In this document: positions 9,263 through 21,165 of the stretch, piece by piece | How positions within the stretch are numbered: position 1 is the stretch's first letter | How the letters are laid out: every line of letters begins with the position of its first letter | From: Takashimella koratensis | Taxonomy: Eukaryota; Basidiomycota; Tremellomycetes; Trichosporonales; Tetragoniomycetaceae | DNA: 64,000 nucleotides | Direction of reading: 5' to 3' | Assembly (NCBI GenBank): GCA_003116875.1 | Contig: BCKT01000013.1 | Location: forward strand, 372,001 to 436,000 | Position numbers and translations under genes: made by a program | The notes under the pieces: generated by a model | The model's database searches: none | What the model was told of the DNA's origin: nothing | What the model saw: the letters and a program-made list of their open reading frames with translations, nothing else

Positions 9263-11380
9263 ATGGCTACCCCCGCTGCCCCCGCTTCCAAGGTCTACGT
9301 CGGTGCGTACTCTTACCCTCTTTCTTCCCTCCCTACTCTCGACAAGGCGAGAACCCAACGAAATACGAGACGGCACGGTTCAAGCGCGGCACACGGTTCT
9401 CCCACGTTCCACCCACTTCTTGGCACGGCTTTTCACCTTGACTCGACTTGTTTCGACTCGAATTGATCGACCATACGACCATCTTTTCCCCCACGCGTAG
9501 CACACGACCCACCCTCGACACGAGCAAAGAGCAAAGACAGAAACAAAAAGAAACGAAAAGAAAGAGAAAGATCATAAATGAAAGAAAAGAGAAAGACTGC
9601 CGCAGAGCAGCAAGAAAAGAACATCCCATACCCTCTGCCTTCAACTGGTAGCTTGGGACGGCGGATAGTGCTTGACTCGGCTCGCATGAAGACAAAAGAA
9701 TCACCAGAGAACAGATTGCCTTTGCTGTCATGGCGATGCATCAATGGATCTTGGGCATATTTGGATCTGGCTGTCGCTCCTTGCCTGCAGTCTCGTCTCG
9801 TCTCTCGTCCGCTCTCGTCTTTGCTCGTCTCGTTCGGTCTCGTCTCGTATGGCTTTTCGTCTCGTCTCGCGTCTTGTTGAACATTCTCGGTCTCGGGGTC
9901 TCGTCTCTTCGCTTGCGTTGCCGTGTCTCGTGTGCCGTGCCGTGCCGTCTACGTCTCGTCTCGTTTGGGTTCTCGTCTCTCGTCTTTTGAGAAGCATCTC
10001 AAGATTCATAGACCAGCGCTCTTCGTTGTGTCCCTCTCCAACGGTCCGTCTTCTGTGCTCAGTGTCCTGACTCGGGTCTTTGTTACTCTTCTTAGGAAAC
10101 CTTTCGTGGAACACCACGGAGGACCTGCTCCACCAGGTCCGCTTATTTTCTCTTTCCCCCCCTTCCCTTACCCCTTTTCTATTCTTCCTACCGCACCTAC
10201 TCCCTGTTCTTGGATTTGGACCATGCTCATAGGGCTTCTTTTCTCTTTTCGCGTTCTTCAATTCTAACCCGGCATCGGATTTCGTCATCAATTGCTTGTT
10301 TCATCTTGACCTGCACTTGACTATGGCTGGTGCTTCGATTTACCTATGACATTTGACCTCTGGATCGATTACCTTCGATTGGTATCAAACTACATTCCTC
10401 ACCTCGAATTATTTCCTCAACATCAAATCATGCCAATCAATAGGCTTTCTCTGCCTACGGCCAGGTTGTCGACGTGAGTTCACTCTCCCGATTTATTCTC
10501 CTCGTGATCGTTGGGCTAACCCTAAGCAGTGCATTGTCATGAAGGACCGTGAGACCGGCCGCTCGCGCGGTTTCGGCTTCGTCGTAAGTCCACTCCCATC
10601 ACCTGCTTCCATCCTTCAGTGCTGATCGCTCGTGTCAGACCTTCTCCAGCCCCCAGGAGGCTGAGGCCGCCATCAACGCCATGAACGAGCAGGAGCTCGA
10701 CGGTCGTCGCGTCCGCGTCAACATGGCCAACTCCAAGCCCACCGGTGGTGGCTACGGCGGTGGCTACGGCTCTGGCTGTGAGTGATAGTCTAAACCGAGA
10801 GTTTCTCTCGACCGACGAAGCACATGCTGATCAAGTATATAGACGGTGGTGGCCAGGGCGGCTTCGGCGGTGGCCAGGGTGGCTACGGCGGCCAGGGCGG
10901 CTACGGTGGCCAGGGTGGCTTCGGTGGCGGCCAAGGTGGCTACGGCGGCCAGGGCGGTTACGGTGGTGGCCACGGTGGCTACGGCGGTGGTCAGGGCGGC
11001 TACGGCGGCGGCTGTGAGTAAAGACTGCAATTTACAATCCGGTCGGGATGGGGGCTCATTTGAAGCAGACGGTGGTGCTCCCCAGGGTGGCTACCAACAG
11101 GGCGGTTACGGCGGTGGCAGCTGTTAGTCTCGCGTTCATCCCGCGTCGAGATCAAAGATTCACCTTGCTGACAAAGGTGTGAATTTAGACGGTGCTCCCC
11201 AGGGCAACTACCAGCAGGGTGGTTACGGTGGCGAGCAGGGCGGTGAGTGATTGCGCCTTGATCTGAGAGAGCATGTTGTGCTTCTGCGGCGTATCAACAT
11301 TGTATAGTTCTAATGTGTTTGCTTTGTTCCATTCTACAGGTGCCCAGGGCGGCCAGGGCTCTTACGGTGGCCAGTACTAA
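9263..11380 (+). CDS. Glycine-rich RNA-binding protein (single RRM, GRP/CIRBP-like)
   Basis: Small RNA chaperone-type protein with one RRM followed by a Gly/Tyr/Gln-rich tail. Exons fit exactly to 207 aa: 9263-9302, 10096-10136, 10444-10473, 10530-10583, 10639-10777, 10843-11013, 11069-11122, 11189-11242, 11340-11380. Splicing rebuilds the [21 protein letters not shown] (RNP2 = VYVGNL), [18 protein letters not shown] (RNP1), and [12 protein letters not shown]. The tail carries repeated GGYGG and GGQGGYGG units and ends GSYGGQY. The first intron is 793 nt, far longer than any other in the window. The tail introns are all phase 1 and split a Tyr or Gly codon at the same place in the repeat. Family members act in cold and stress RNA metabolism and often autoregulate by splicing. 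That role here is inference. Confidence 0.93.
9303..10095 (+). other. 793-nt first intron with TCTCGT-rich tract
   Basis: Bounded by a GTGCGT donor and a TTAG acceptor before a 41-nt microexon. About 9785-9985 is dominated by TCTCGT/CGTCT repeats on the plus strand. The rest is purine-rich (about 9525-9600) or pyrimidine-rich, with no coding signal. Confidence 0.8.
9785..9985 (+). repeat. Degenerate TCTCGT/CGTCT repeat inside an intron
   Basis: A run of imperfect CTCGTCTCGT units over roughly 200 nt with interruptions. It lies within the first intron of the RRM gene, about 110 nt before the acceptor, so it would be transcribed as a UC-rich tract that could bind a splicing factor or the gene's own product. 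Confidence 0.75.
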
Positions 11381-11954
11381 GCGTTCAAAGTGGTCGAGCG
11401 TGGTGAACGAAGAATGCCTTTCCAGGTAGGTTTATAGACGGTATCTCCTTTGAGAGTGATACCCTTGGCGATCATCGCTGACTTGTTTACCTTTGTTCCA
11501 TCTTGCTCTCCTTCATGCTCTCTTCTCTAACTACCCATTCAAACTCTTTGCTTGACTTGATCTTTTTATACCTGGTCGTATCCTCCATAGAAAATCGACA
11601 GTTCCATTTGATCTCGAGCTTTAATCTGAAAGACCATCCATCCATCTCCCACCCTCACCTCTTGTGCCCTTTCTCCTCTCGCTTTTCCGAGTCGTCCGTC
11701 TCTTTTGACTGCTTCACGCTCTCTCCCTTTCCCTTCGTATCCTCCTCGCTTTACTGAGTCCAAGAAGAAACCAAAAAGTTGCCCGCTCCATGTAGGCCAA
11801 GGCTATGAATCAGACTGCGTTTAATGATGGGGGGTTGGGTGGTCTGGAGATATACGTGTCATTTATTGATAAGGAAGGAGAAGGAGGGAATTGAAACAGG
11901 TGTGAAAAAAGAACGGCTGAAATTGTGTTGCATGCTCGCGAGACCATTGTCCAA

Positions 11955-12011
<57 letters not shown>

Positions 12012-12302
12012 TCTTTGTCTCCACACACAACGCTCCCGTGTGCATTAGATATCCCACACACACGAGGCGCCCTTGCACTCTTCCATCCTCTCACTCTCTC
12101 ATTCTCCCCCTACACCTCTCTCACATCCTCACATCCTCAAACTCAACCTTCGCAACCTTCGACTCGGATCCTCATTCATCACCCGCTCGTTTCATATCGA
12201 CTCGACATACCCAGTCCAACAGACACCCTTTTCTCAAACCTACCAACCCTCCCCGAGGGCGTCTCTGTGTGAACCACCCCACACTACACCCACTCTCACA
12301 CA
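11381..12302. other. Intergenic: 3' end of the RRM gene and 5' region of the exportin gene
   Basis: No supported ORF. It contains a long CA dinucleotide run (11958-12008) about 300 nt before the exportin start, then a CT/CA-rich leader (12060-12300). Confidence 0.5.
11958..12008. repeat. (CA)n microsatellite
   Basis: About 25 near-perfect CA units. The short peptides predicted across it are artefacts of the repeat. Confidence 0.95.
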
Positions 12303-15300
12303 ATGGCGCTCTCCACCTCCCCTCACCTCACCGATATCCCGCAGGCCATCCGAATCGCCGCCAGCGTAGACCCATCCATCGACCCTCAGCTCAAGCAACA
12401 GGCGTTTGACTACCTCGGTAAAGTCAAGCATTTATGCGAGGAGACTTGGCAGGTGAGTACCTTATCTTGCGGGGGCGGCGTCCAGTCACACCGGCGCCGT
12501 CGGTTTGTGACCTCGGCGGCAAACAGTTTCTTCTGTTTGCCCCCAGCTAGTGCCCCTGCATATCTCGTGATTGCGCACACGCACTCTAGGGGCAGGTTGG
12601 GTGGCAAGTCCTAATAGCTGAATACTGACTTGATCAACATAGGACTGCCTGGCATTGTACATGCAAGGAGCTGGCGCGGGGCCCTCGTCGTCGGGAACCG
12701 GCAAGGACGGCAAGGCCAAGCTCGAGACTGACTTAAGGATGTTCTGTGAACAAGTAGTTGACGAAGTTCTCATCAACAAGTGAGTCGGTACCACTCGCAG
12801 AGTGTTTGCGAGCATCCCGCTGACTCGCACTAGGCCCGAAGTCATCGATGTCGCTGCTCAGCAGGGGATGTACAAGGCGGTTGTCAATTTTGTGAGGACA
12901 GAATACGTGGAGGGGTCATGCGAGGCCGGCCAATCTTGTAAGCCTAACCCTTCAATTCCCCTTCCCCATTTGGTCCACATGACTGACCGATCAACTTTCA
13001 GTCCTTCGAAACAAGCTCGCCTACACTCTTACCCACCTCTTCATCGCCACTTACCCCAACGTCGTTTCCACCTTCCTCCACCCGTTCCTCGAACTCCTCG
13101 TACCCCCAGAACCACTGTCGGCCAACACAAACCTCAACCCTGCCCTCCTCACCATTCACATCCTCCGGGAGATCGCACAGGAGATCCATGACACATTGTT
13201 AAAGAGTGCGAGGCCGTGGTCTGAGTCGCGGTCGACCAGGGATGGTATCATTAGAGACGTGATTAGGTCCAGTGGGGACGAGATCCTCGCGGTCAAGGGG
13301 CTGTTAGCATTGGCGGAGAAGGGATTGGCGTCTATTGGAGCTGGAGGCGCCTGGATGGAAACGACCGAATTGGCTTTGAAAACGTTGGCGTTGTGGACTC
13401 GTAAGTCTTATCGACGTCTTGGCAGGAGACGCAGAGCTGACTCTGATCCCTCCCCAGCTTGGGTGGATTTGACGGTATCCCTCACTCCCGAATCACTGCC
13501 TTTTTACCATCGCGTTCTCCACCAGCCCATTATGGCCTTCCGAACCCCGGCTGCCACCATCATTCGCACGTTCATCGCCAAGGGCGCCAAGGATCCAGCC
13601 GAGAAGTTGCAAGTGCTCAAGGTGCTCGATGTTCTCAACCTCGTCGACCCTCTTGAGGCGCAGACGCGGGGCACAGACGACGAGGCGACGACTCAATTCC
13701 GAGTAGCTTTGGGTGGTGTCGTCCAAGTTTATGGAGTTGAGCTTATCAAGCTCGCGGAGTCGGTGAGTCTTTTGCTCGACTTATCCTGAACAAGGACAGT
13801 GCTGATCCAGTGTCCAGTCCGAAGTGCCTGAGCAGATTAGGAGTGAAGCAGAGGCAATGATGTCAGCGGCTATTCCCCTTCTTCTGCGTTTCCTCAGCGA
13901 TCGTCACCCAGAGGTCCCTGTCTCGGTCTCGCCCTTCGTCTCTGATCTCCTCCGTACTGTATGTGGCCCCGCGCTCCCTTCTAGCATGACCCCGATGTCA
14001 CTGACATACCCCACAGCTTAAAAAGTACAGTAAGCCTGCCCCGGTCCCGGCCAACGGAAAGACAGGCGCAATGGCCCCGCCTCCTACTCCAATCCCACTT
14101 CCGCCCGCCAAGCGCCAGTTCTTGCAGAACCTCTTGGAGGTCGTTGTGCGGCAACTAGAGTGGCCGGCGGATGTGGAGTGGGAACTCATTGTCGACGAAG
14201 CGGACGCGGACGAAGCTGTCGCCGCATTTGCCAATATGCGCTCTGTAGGTCTATCTACCTCTCACAGTTGCTGACAACCCCAGTCGTTCCGGTCAATCAT
14301 TGACAATATTTCCGGGATCGACAAGACCCTCCATACCGAGGTCGTTGCGAGCATTGTTGTCAGCTCTCTCGAGGCGCTTCGGACGCAGGGTCCTTCCGCT
14401 CTCACTTGGCAGCAAGCCGAGCTGGCCGCGTACCTCGTCTTCACTTTTGGCGAGATCTCCAAGTCTAACTCGCGCGCTGCGTTCTGGGAACTCCCACCTG
14501 AGGTCGCAACACGTGCGGCCAGGGAGCGTCTCCACCGAATCAGCAGGTCCAAGCTTGGAGGCGACTCGACCATGTCTAGCGGCAGTTCGACCCCAAACTT
14601 ACCTGTTGCCGGTACCGATATCGACCCTTTGGCCGTGGACGCTGCGTTCCGCGACACCAAGATCGACTACGAACAATACCCGCTCACTCCACTGGGTCAG
14701 CTCCTCACACTCTGCATGACCTCGGGGCTCGCGTCGTACCCTCACCCAAGCGTTCCGCTGCAGTACTTTGAAATTGGGGTTCGATATGGCGAGTTTTGGA
14801 AGGCCAAGCCGGGGGCTATCCAGCCCATGTTCGAGGCGATGTTGAACGGACGAGGAGTACACCACCCCGACGAAGCAGTCAGGCGGAGGTGCTTTTACCT
14901 CGTCGGCAAGTTTGTCAAGGAGTGCAGGCAAGAGCTCGACGTGGAGCTTATCCCTGCCATCCTGGAGAGCTTGAGGGTGAGTCGAGCTTGTGGTGGAAGT
15001 GTGATTTTGGGTTGATACTGACTGGGCATCAGGACACGCTCGTTGTCAACCCAATCTTGCCGCAAGCCGACACGCCCGAGGAGGATGTCTTACTCAAAGC
15101 AACGACGGGCAAGAGCTACTTCCAAGACCAATTGCACCTGTTCGAAACCGCCGGTCTCTTGGTCTACCTCACCAAAGCGGACCCGTCTCGCCAGATGGCG
15201 CTACTTGGCGCCGTTGCTGGACCACTCATGGCCGGCATCGGCTCCGGCCTTGACCGGTACCGTGCCACGACCAACGGCACCAGCGGCGCGCCTAGCGCCG

Positions 15301-16529
15301 ACTGCCTCATCGCTGTTCTCTGCGTCCACCATTACCTCCTCGCCCTCGGAAACTTTGCCAAGGGCTTCCCTCCAGTCTCCGACGACCAAGTCGAGACACT
15401 CGCATACCAGCCGCCGTTCAAACAAATGACGGAAGCGCTCTTACAAGCCCTGGACGTGATGAAGACTCATCGTATCGTTCGTGATTCGGCGAGGTTTGCG
15501 TTCTCGCAGTTTGTTAGCGCTATCGGGTCGTCAATCGCGGAGTTGGTCCCGAGGTTTGTTACGCATGTGGTGACAGAGTTTGAGCCCAACGAGCTCGTCG
15601 ATTTCATGACTTTCCTCAACCTTCTCATGCACCGTCTCAAGGTGAGTAATGGATTCGAAAGCTTGGTATCTTCCATATGGACTTGCACGAATATGCTGAC
15701 GCGAACCCTTGATGTAGAAAAACACCTTCGAGACTATGGACATGCTCTTGCTTCCTCTCCTCGGCCGGATCTTCGCGATACTCCAACGACCCGTCACAGG
15801 GACCGACGAAGCCCTCATCCACCGGCGCTTGCAAGATTCCCAACTCAGTTTCTTTACCTCGCTTATGAACGCCAACCTCGAAGGCGTCTTCATCACCGAG
15901 CGTAATAAGCCTGAATTTGAAAACGTCCTCTCGGCGTTGCTCAACCTCGCCAACGACTGCTCGGACAATATGTCTCAGCGTGCGGCTTTCAGCTTCTTCG
16001 CAAAGTCTGTTATTGCATGGGGCACGTCGCCGGAGGCGGTGAATGGGCCGTCGGTGTTTGCGGATAGCGCGAGGTCGAGCTATAGCGTGAAAGTGGCCAA
16101 TGGTCAGGCTCACCCTACCGGTCAACATGCGGTGCCCAAGGCAGAGAGGGTAGCGCAGGCTTTGCCGGGCTACGAGACGTTCATCTACCAGCGACTCGTG
16201 CCGGCTTGCTTCCAGGTCCCCGCAGATGCCAAGTTCAACGTCAAGACCGCTCAGCCGGTAAGTCTTGCCCCGACGATATTTGGCTTTACATATGGTCAAA
16301 CACTGATATGACACCTCCTCCACAGGTATTGTACGAGATCGCAATGCTGTTGCGCAACACCCTCCAAGCTAGGGGCCAAGAAGCTATCGATTTCCTCCTC
16401 ACCGACCTGTTCCCGAAACTTCAGTGTCCGCCCGAGATTGCCAACCAGCTTGTCCAGAGTCTCAAGACCCAGCAGTCCAAAGACTTCCGAAAGACGTTTG
16501 CCGAGTTCATCAAGGCCATGAAGTCGTAG
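12303..16529 (+). CDS. LOS1: Exportin-T, nuclear tRNA export receptor (Los1/XPOT)
   Basis: Karyopherin-beta family export receptor that carries mature tRNA out of the nucleus with Ran-GTP. About 1,100 residues are predicted over some fifteen exons. The N-terminal HEAT region starts DIPQAIRIAASVDPSIDPQLKQ. The exportin N-domain (Xpo1-like) is seen as FLRNKLAYTLTHLFIATYP, and a later stretch reads ELALKTLALWT then WVDLTVSLTPE. The C-terminal half has LLLPLLGRIFAILQRP, then RRLQDSQLSFFTSLMNANLEGVF and YETFIYQRLVPACF, which are XPOT signatures. The protein ends KTFAEFIKAMKS. The start at 12303 is the first ATG after a CT-rich leader. Splice sites are regular GT-AG, which explains the frame changes between blocks. 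I see no disabling change. Confidence 0.93.
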
Positions 16530-16978
16530 AGCCACCCGCCGTCGCCCTGGTCCTCGTCCTCGTCCTCGCCCTTCACTTCCCACCGTTCATCACTTATCGA
16601 TCTTATACCTCTTCACCTCCTGTCACGACACCTTTCTGCGTTACATCATTCAACCCTGCTACGAATTCGTCGTTATATCAATCATCATCGTCCCCATCCA
16701 TCATTGTCATTGTCGCCATCACTACGCGTCTCCATCAGCATCATGTGTCAACTTCCCTACCCTCATTATCCAACCTAAGACGTGCGCAATGTCCCCTTCA
16801 TGAAGAGAGAGAGAGAGAAAGGGAGAAGAAAGTCTCGTCGTTAAAACCTCTATGTTATCACATTGTGCATTTCATCGCATGCATCAGACCAAATTCTGTG
16901 TCTATCAAATCGTAGCCTGGCCTCAGCATGGACACTCGCCAGAATCGACAGTACCATCACCACACTCACGCTACACCC
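16530..16978. other. Convergent 3' region with GA tract
   Basis: Between the exportin stop and the stop of the small mitochondrial protein gene on the other strand. It contains a GAGAGAGAGAGAAAGGGAG tract near 16806. No gene seen. Confidence 0.5.
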
Positions 16979-17395
16979 TTATCCACCGACGGGTCCGTGT
17001 CCTCCGTGCTCGGTCTTCTTAGGCTGCTCTCCGACTCGCTTGGTCTCCCTCTTCCCACCTACCGCACTTGTCTCTCCCGATTCGCCCGCTCCTTTCTTCC
17101 CACCTGCGTTCCCTTCCCCTTTCCCTCCATGATCAACCTTGACCTCTGGGTCCGTGGTCCCCGTCTTGGCGCCGGGTCCCTTACCTGCTCCCTCTGGGTG
17201 CGGGTCGGGGGTCGAGGACGGTTTCGGAGTCGGCGTGTGGTTCTCGGCCCTCTCGTCAGTGGGGTCGCCGTAGCCTACCTGCGTGCGGGAGGGGACTGTG
17301 AAGTGTAAAGACCGCGAGACGGAGGGGGCGAGTTGGTGAGCCGAGAGTGGGTTGGGGCGGGCGAGTGCCCGTCTGATTGAGGAGAGCATGGACAT
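16979..17395 (-). CDS. Small hydrophilic protein, predicted mitochondrial
   Basis: Intronless 138-residue frame with ATG at 17393-17395 and a TATATA (17458-17463) about 62 nt upstream. The N-terminus MSMLSSIRRALARPNPLSA is rich in Arg, Ser and Ala and lacks acids, like a mitochondrial presequence. It is followed by LHFTVPSRTQVGYGDPTDER. The remainder is disordered, rich in Gly, Lys, Pro, Glu and His, and ends HGGHGPVGG. Short mitochondrial proteins with a YGDPTDER-like block followed by a low-complexity tail occur in fungi, but I do not recognise a function. The coding case rests on the presequence, the TATA spacing and the uninterrupted frame. Confidence 0.6.
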   Translation of the reverse strand: MSMLSSIRRALARPNPLSAHQLAPSVSRSLHFTVPSRTQVGYGDPTDERAENHTPTPKPSSTPDPHPEGAGKGPGAKTGTTDPEVKVDHGGKGEGNAGGKKGAGESGETSAVGGKRETKRVGEQPKKTEHGGHGPVGG

Positions 17396-18155
17396 GGTTG
17401 ATATGTCGAGTGGTTGCTTGTTGCAAAGAGGGTAAAGACGATCGCTTGGCCAAGATCTATATAACAGCGCGGGCTTCCTTATGCGTCACACCCCTCCCTC
17501 TCCGATCTTCATACCCTCCAGTCTCACATCGTCACACTGTAAATCCCGAATCCGCTAGCTGCTGGCGCTCGTGAAGAAGCCCCACAGGTCCTCTGGTCTG
17601 ATCTTGAATCTTGGATCATGGTCATAGGTCATCATCCGCTTGGCGAGGGTGCCACCGATCGGATGAGGTCAACGATCTGGGGCTCCGAGATGTCGTCACT
17701 CATACAATGTGGCACCGCGAAGTGCCGTGTTGTGAGGCACAAACCGGGATTCGGTGCACACTTTTCGCCGATCCGTCGACCTTTGTGCACACAGAGCGCT
17801 TTTTGTAGTCTTGACAACAACCAGCTCTTTGTGTCCTCTTGTATGCATTAGCGCGCTACGCTTCGGTCTCTTTTGTTCCACAGCGCATGTCGACCTTTTA
17901 AGGCGAGCTGCTGCTCACCCCGCTTTGGATGCAATCAATCCCCACCCCACCTCTGTCATCCCGCTTGCAGAAACAACCATACCAGAAGAACATGAGCAGC
18001 TCAAACCAACTCAGTGAGGGTATGTTTCAGAGGTTCGAAGACCAGTACACACCGCCCAGCGCCTATCGCTGGCTGAACAGGTGATATGTTGAGTTGATCT
18101 ACATGTTTCTAGTAGGAAGAGGCTGTGAGAGATTTGCTGAAACATCTAATTTTAT
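17396..18155. other. Intergenic, promoter of the small mitochondrial gene
   Basis: The proximal part holds the TATATA of the minus-strand gene. Two copies of GTGCACAC lie near 17753 and 17785. Only short, unsupported frames are present. Confidence 0.45.
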
Positions 18156-20922
18156 TCACTTGCCATTGCCCTTGCGCTCATTCTTGTATACTTCGGAGCC
18201 TCGACCCCATTTGCCCGCCTTGGGCCCCCACTGAGCGACGCCCCAAGCGTGTTGTTCTCCAATCTTGGGCGGGGCGTCCCATAAACGTTCCTGTTCGCTT
18301 TCCCCCTCTTCCCCCTCTTCGCCCTCTTCCCACTCTTCAAATCGCTCGAGCACACTTGGTCCAAGCCCGCCTGGACGGCAGTACCCCGCCTCAGCGGCCA
18401 TGTCGTCCTTGCCAACCTTTTTTCGACCGTGGACATCCTCTCGACGGGGCATCGACGCAAGCCGACCTGACCCGATAACCTCTATCCCACTTGTCACTGC
18501 CTCATCCTCGGACACACTTAACCCTTCCCATGCCCGATCCTCCTCTTTCAAAGGCTGCCAAACTTCCTCTTCCCATTCCTTCACCCCAGCGGTCATCTGT
18601 ACCAACCGCGACACTGCGCGTTTATACGCAAACCTCTCATCTTCGCCCGTAAAAATTCCCAACTGCGCAAACCCTTTAGCCCTGTCCTGGCGTCGTTCTT
18701 CGGCTTCACGGGCTGCGCGCGTCCGCACATCGTAGAGGGAGACGTTGGGGGTCGGGGATGGAGCTAGGGTCTCGGATAGAGCTTCGGCAGTGAGTGGGTC
18801 GTGTTCGGGACTACTTGAATGGGAAAGGGATATGGTGCTGTCCGAGACAGCGTCGGGGAAGAAGAGGTCGGCGATGGGTGCCGCGGCTCGGACGTAAAGT
18901 TGACACCGGGATTCGTCTATATCCAGGTGTCAGACGGTAAAAGTTTGAAAGAGAGGAAATAATAGCTCACAAAGCGCATCAACGAGGTTGATCAACCTCC
19001 TTGCCTCGTTCTTGTTCCTCAAGAGCAAGAGCGGGACCTCGTCGATGAAGAAAGTTGAATACGTCGAGGCGAGTGACAAGTAGTCTGCTGGTCCTAATGT
19101 CTGCGACGTGCCAAAAGAACAGACCAAAAGTCAGCCAAGCAATCTTCATTGTCCTCGCTGGACTGTTGGACCACTCCATATATCTGTTACACTCACCGCC
19201 TCACACAGTTCTGCGAAAGTGAATCGACAACTATGTCCTTTGGTCTGTGGGATGACCACTCGATGACCGTAGACGGTGACGATTTGCGGTTCTGTGCGAT
19301 ACCGATCCAATATCGCCTGTCAGCAACGTCCATCACCACCTGCTTTCTCCCCTGCCTATGCTATTCCATAACACCCCCGACTTACTCGAATTCCCGCTGA
19401 TATTTGCCCAAACACGCTCAAACGCCTCATCGCCAATCTCCATCCACCTGCTCACCCTCTCTCTTCCTTCCTCCCTGGCATTGCTCAGTGTACCCTGCCG
19501 CCAGTCTCGCCCTCCGTCAAGATGTACCACGTCGCATCGGCTCTTAAGAGCATCGAGGAATCCGATCATGCGATCGCGCTGGACACCGTGGTGGTACAAG
19601 TCCTCCGGAACGCGATTCTGTGACGGGTTTGAGATGAATGTGAGCGATTGTATTTTGGCGAGACAGTGGGTGTCGAATTGGTTAGGACAAGGTGGCTACG
19701 TACGGTACATGAGACGATAACCCCGCCTAGGCGCCAGTACCACGAGAGTACGTCTCGGATGAGCGCTGCCGACGCTGCATCAACCAGCTGTAACTCGTCA
19801 AAGCTGTACTTGTCAGTTGTACTATTCCTTGACGACATGATACGCTCTAGCCCACAACTGGGACGGGCGATCAACTCACTATAGCACATGGTACTGGAGA
19901 ATCATATCTCTTGCCACTGTCCGGGATCATCGTCAGCAACATCCCACAGCGTCGGACCTGCATCTTCTCAGCTCACCGACAAACGGGATAGTCTGCGAAT
20001 CATCCCCATTTGGTCTAGCAAACACCGCCCTCCACCCTCGTTCCGCGACGGCACGCATGTTGTCCTCGTGTGCGCCCGACCGGATGCCCAGGCGCCGCCG
20101 TTCGGCTTCGGCGAAGACGGAGCGGTACAACGACAGGGTGAAGGAGTGGTAGTGCGCCCGCCGTTTGCGTGGGGGTAGAAGGGAGAAGAAGAGAGAGAGG
20201 AGCAAGGATTTGCCAGTGCCTGTAGTCGTCAGCGTAGAAACGAAAAGAAGGCAAAAGTAAGATAATCAAGGTCGGGTATTCACCAGGTGGTCCTGTGAGT
20301 AAGATCCCCTGTAAAATGATGATCAGCCTCCTCGGATGACTTGACAATCATCTGAATATTTGGATGCACCTTTGGCGTCGTAAGATTCGCAATCTCTTCT
20401 TCTCCACTGAGCACACGGACGAGCCCCTTCGCTTGTTCGCTTGACCCGAGGCTGAGGCTCGACCCGCGGCCCCACCATCGCCGGCTTTGTGCTCTTCTTG
20501 GCGCCGAGGGCGTGAGTCGAGTGAGGAGGTCTAGAGGGGGCTCATAATCTTCCAACTCGGACAGGAGGCGTCGAAGCTATACAAGGTCGTGGATCCGGTC
20601 AGCCGTGCGTTGGACACAGGAGTCAAGGCAGGGTGGAGTATTTGAAGGAAATCAAGGGTCGATAGCGTACCTTCATGATACAGCGAACCTGCTCGTCGTC
20701 CCACTTGATTTCTCCACTGGCCACAAGACCGCGATACACCTCGAGCAAGTCGGTCGATCTAGGCAGTCCAGAAAGTGCGGAGATATTCGTACTGGAACGC
20801 GCATTGCTAGCGACAAGTCTACGCGAGGGGGATGCGAGGGGGATGTCACGAGGGTGGACGAGGGGGTGTATGAGCGCCTGGCGGGGTAAAGATCGAAGAA
20901 GAATCAGGCGCCGGGAGTGCAT
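18156..20922 (-). CDS. AFG1: AFG1-like mitochondrial AAA-type ATPase (LACE1 family)
   Basis: P-loop ATPase of the AFG1/LACE1 family, which acts at the mitochondrial inner membrane in turnover of respiratory-chain subunits. The start at 20920-20922 gives an Arg-rich presequence (MHSRRLILLRSLPRQALIH). The N-domain ends with IKWDDEQVRCIMKLRRLL. Walker A is GILLTGPPG-TGKSLLLSLF, joined across an intron near 20280. It is followed by RKRRAHYHSFTLSLYRSV, a family feature. Walker B is LLCFDELQLVDAASAALI. Then come SNRVPEDLYHHGVQR and the C-terminal FIDEVPLLLLRNKNEARRLI. The end GEDERFAYKRAVSRLVQM plus HAWGVAQWGPKAGKWGRG is typical of fungal AFG1. It is divergent from the kinase-like pseudogene, 243 bp away. 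Confidence 0.9.
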
Positions 20923-21165
20923 CGTATACGCTCCACGGCCACGGTCTTGTGGATGGTGAATGAACAGACGATCCCAGCGTCCGAGTGCGACACGGGTACA
21001 GACAAGATGCATGATCGATGACGGTAGATAACGGCAGATTGTGGAGCCCCGCATCGTCGCCCTCGAATTGCCACCAGAGGGGGTCGTTCTACTATGGCGT
21101 TCTAAACTCTGATCATTCTCATCATTCACCATCCACCAAGTCGAACACCTCTACATCCCATCGCG
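20923..21165. promoter_or_regulatory. Short divergent promoter region
   Basis: The 243 bp between AFG1 (-) and the kinase-like pseudogene (+). No clear TATA. Its brevity suggests shared regulatory DNA. Confidence 0.4.

Noticed and set aside
11810..12409. Several frames with Cys-Val or His-Thr repeats
   Set aside because: They are translations of the CA microsatellite and have no coding support.
14796..15905. 369-codon plus-strand frame within the exportin gene
   Set aside because: It mixes a wrong-frame start with a true exon by reading through an intron near 14977-15032. The correct exon belongs to exportin-T.
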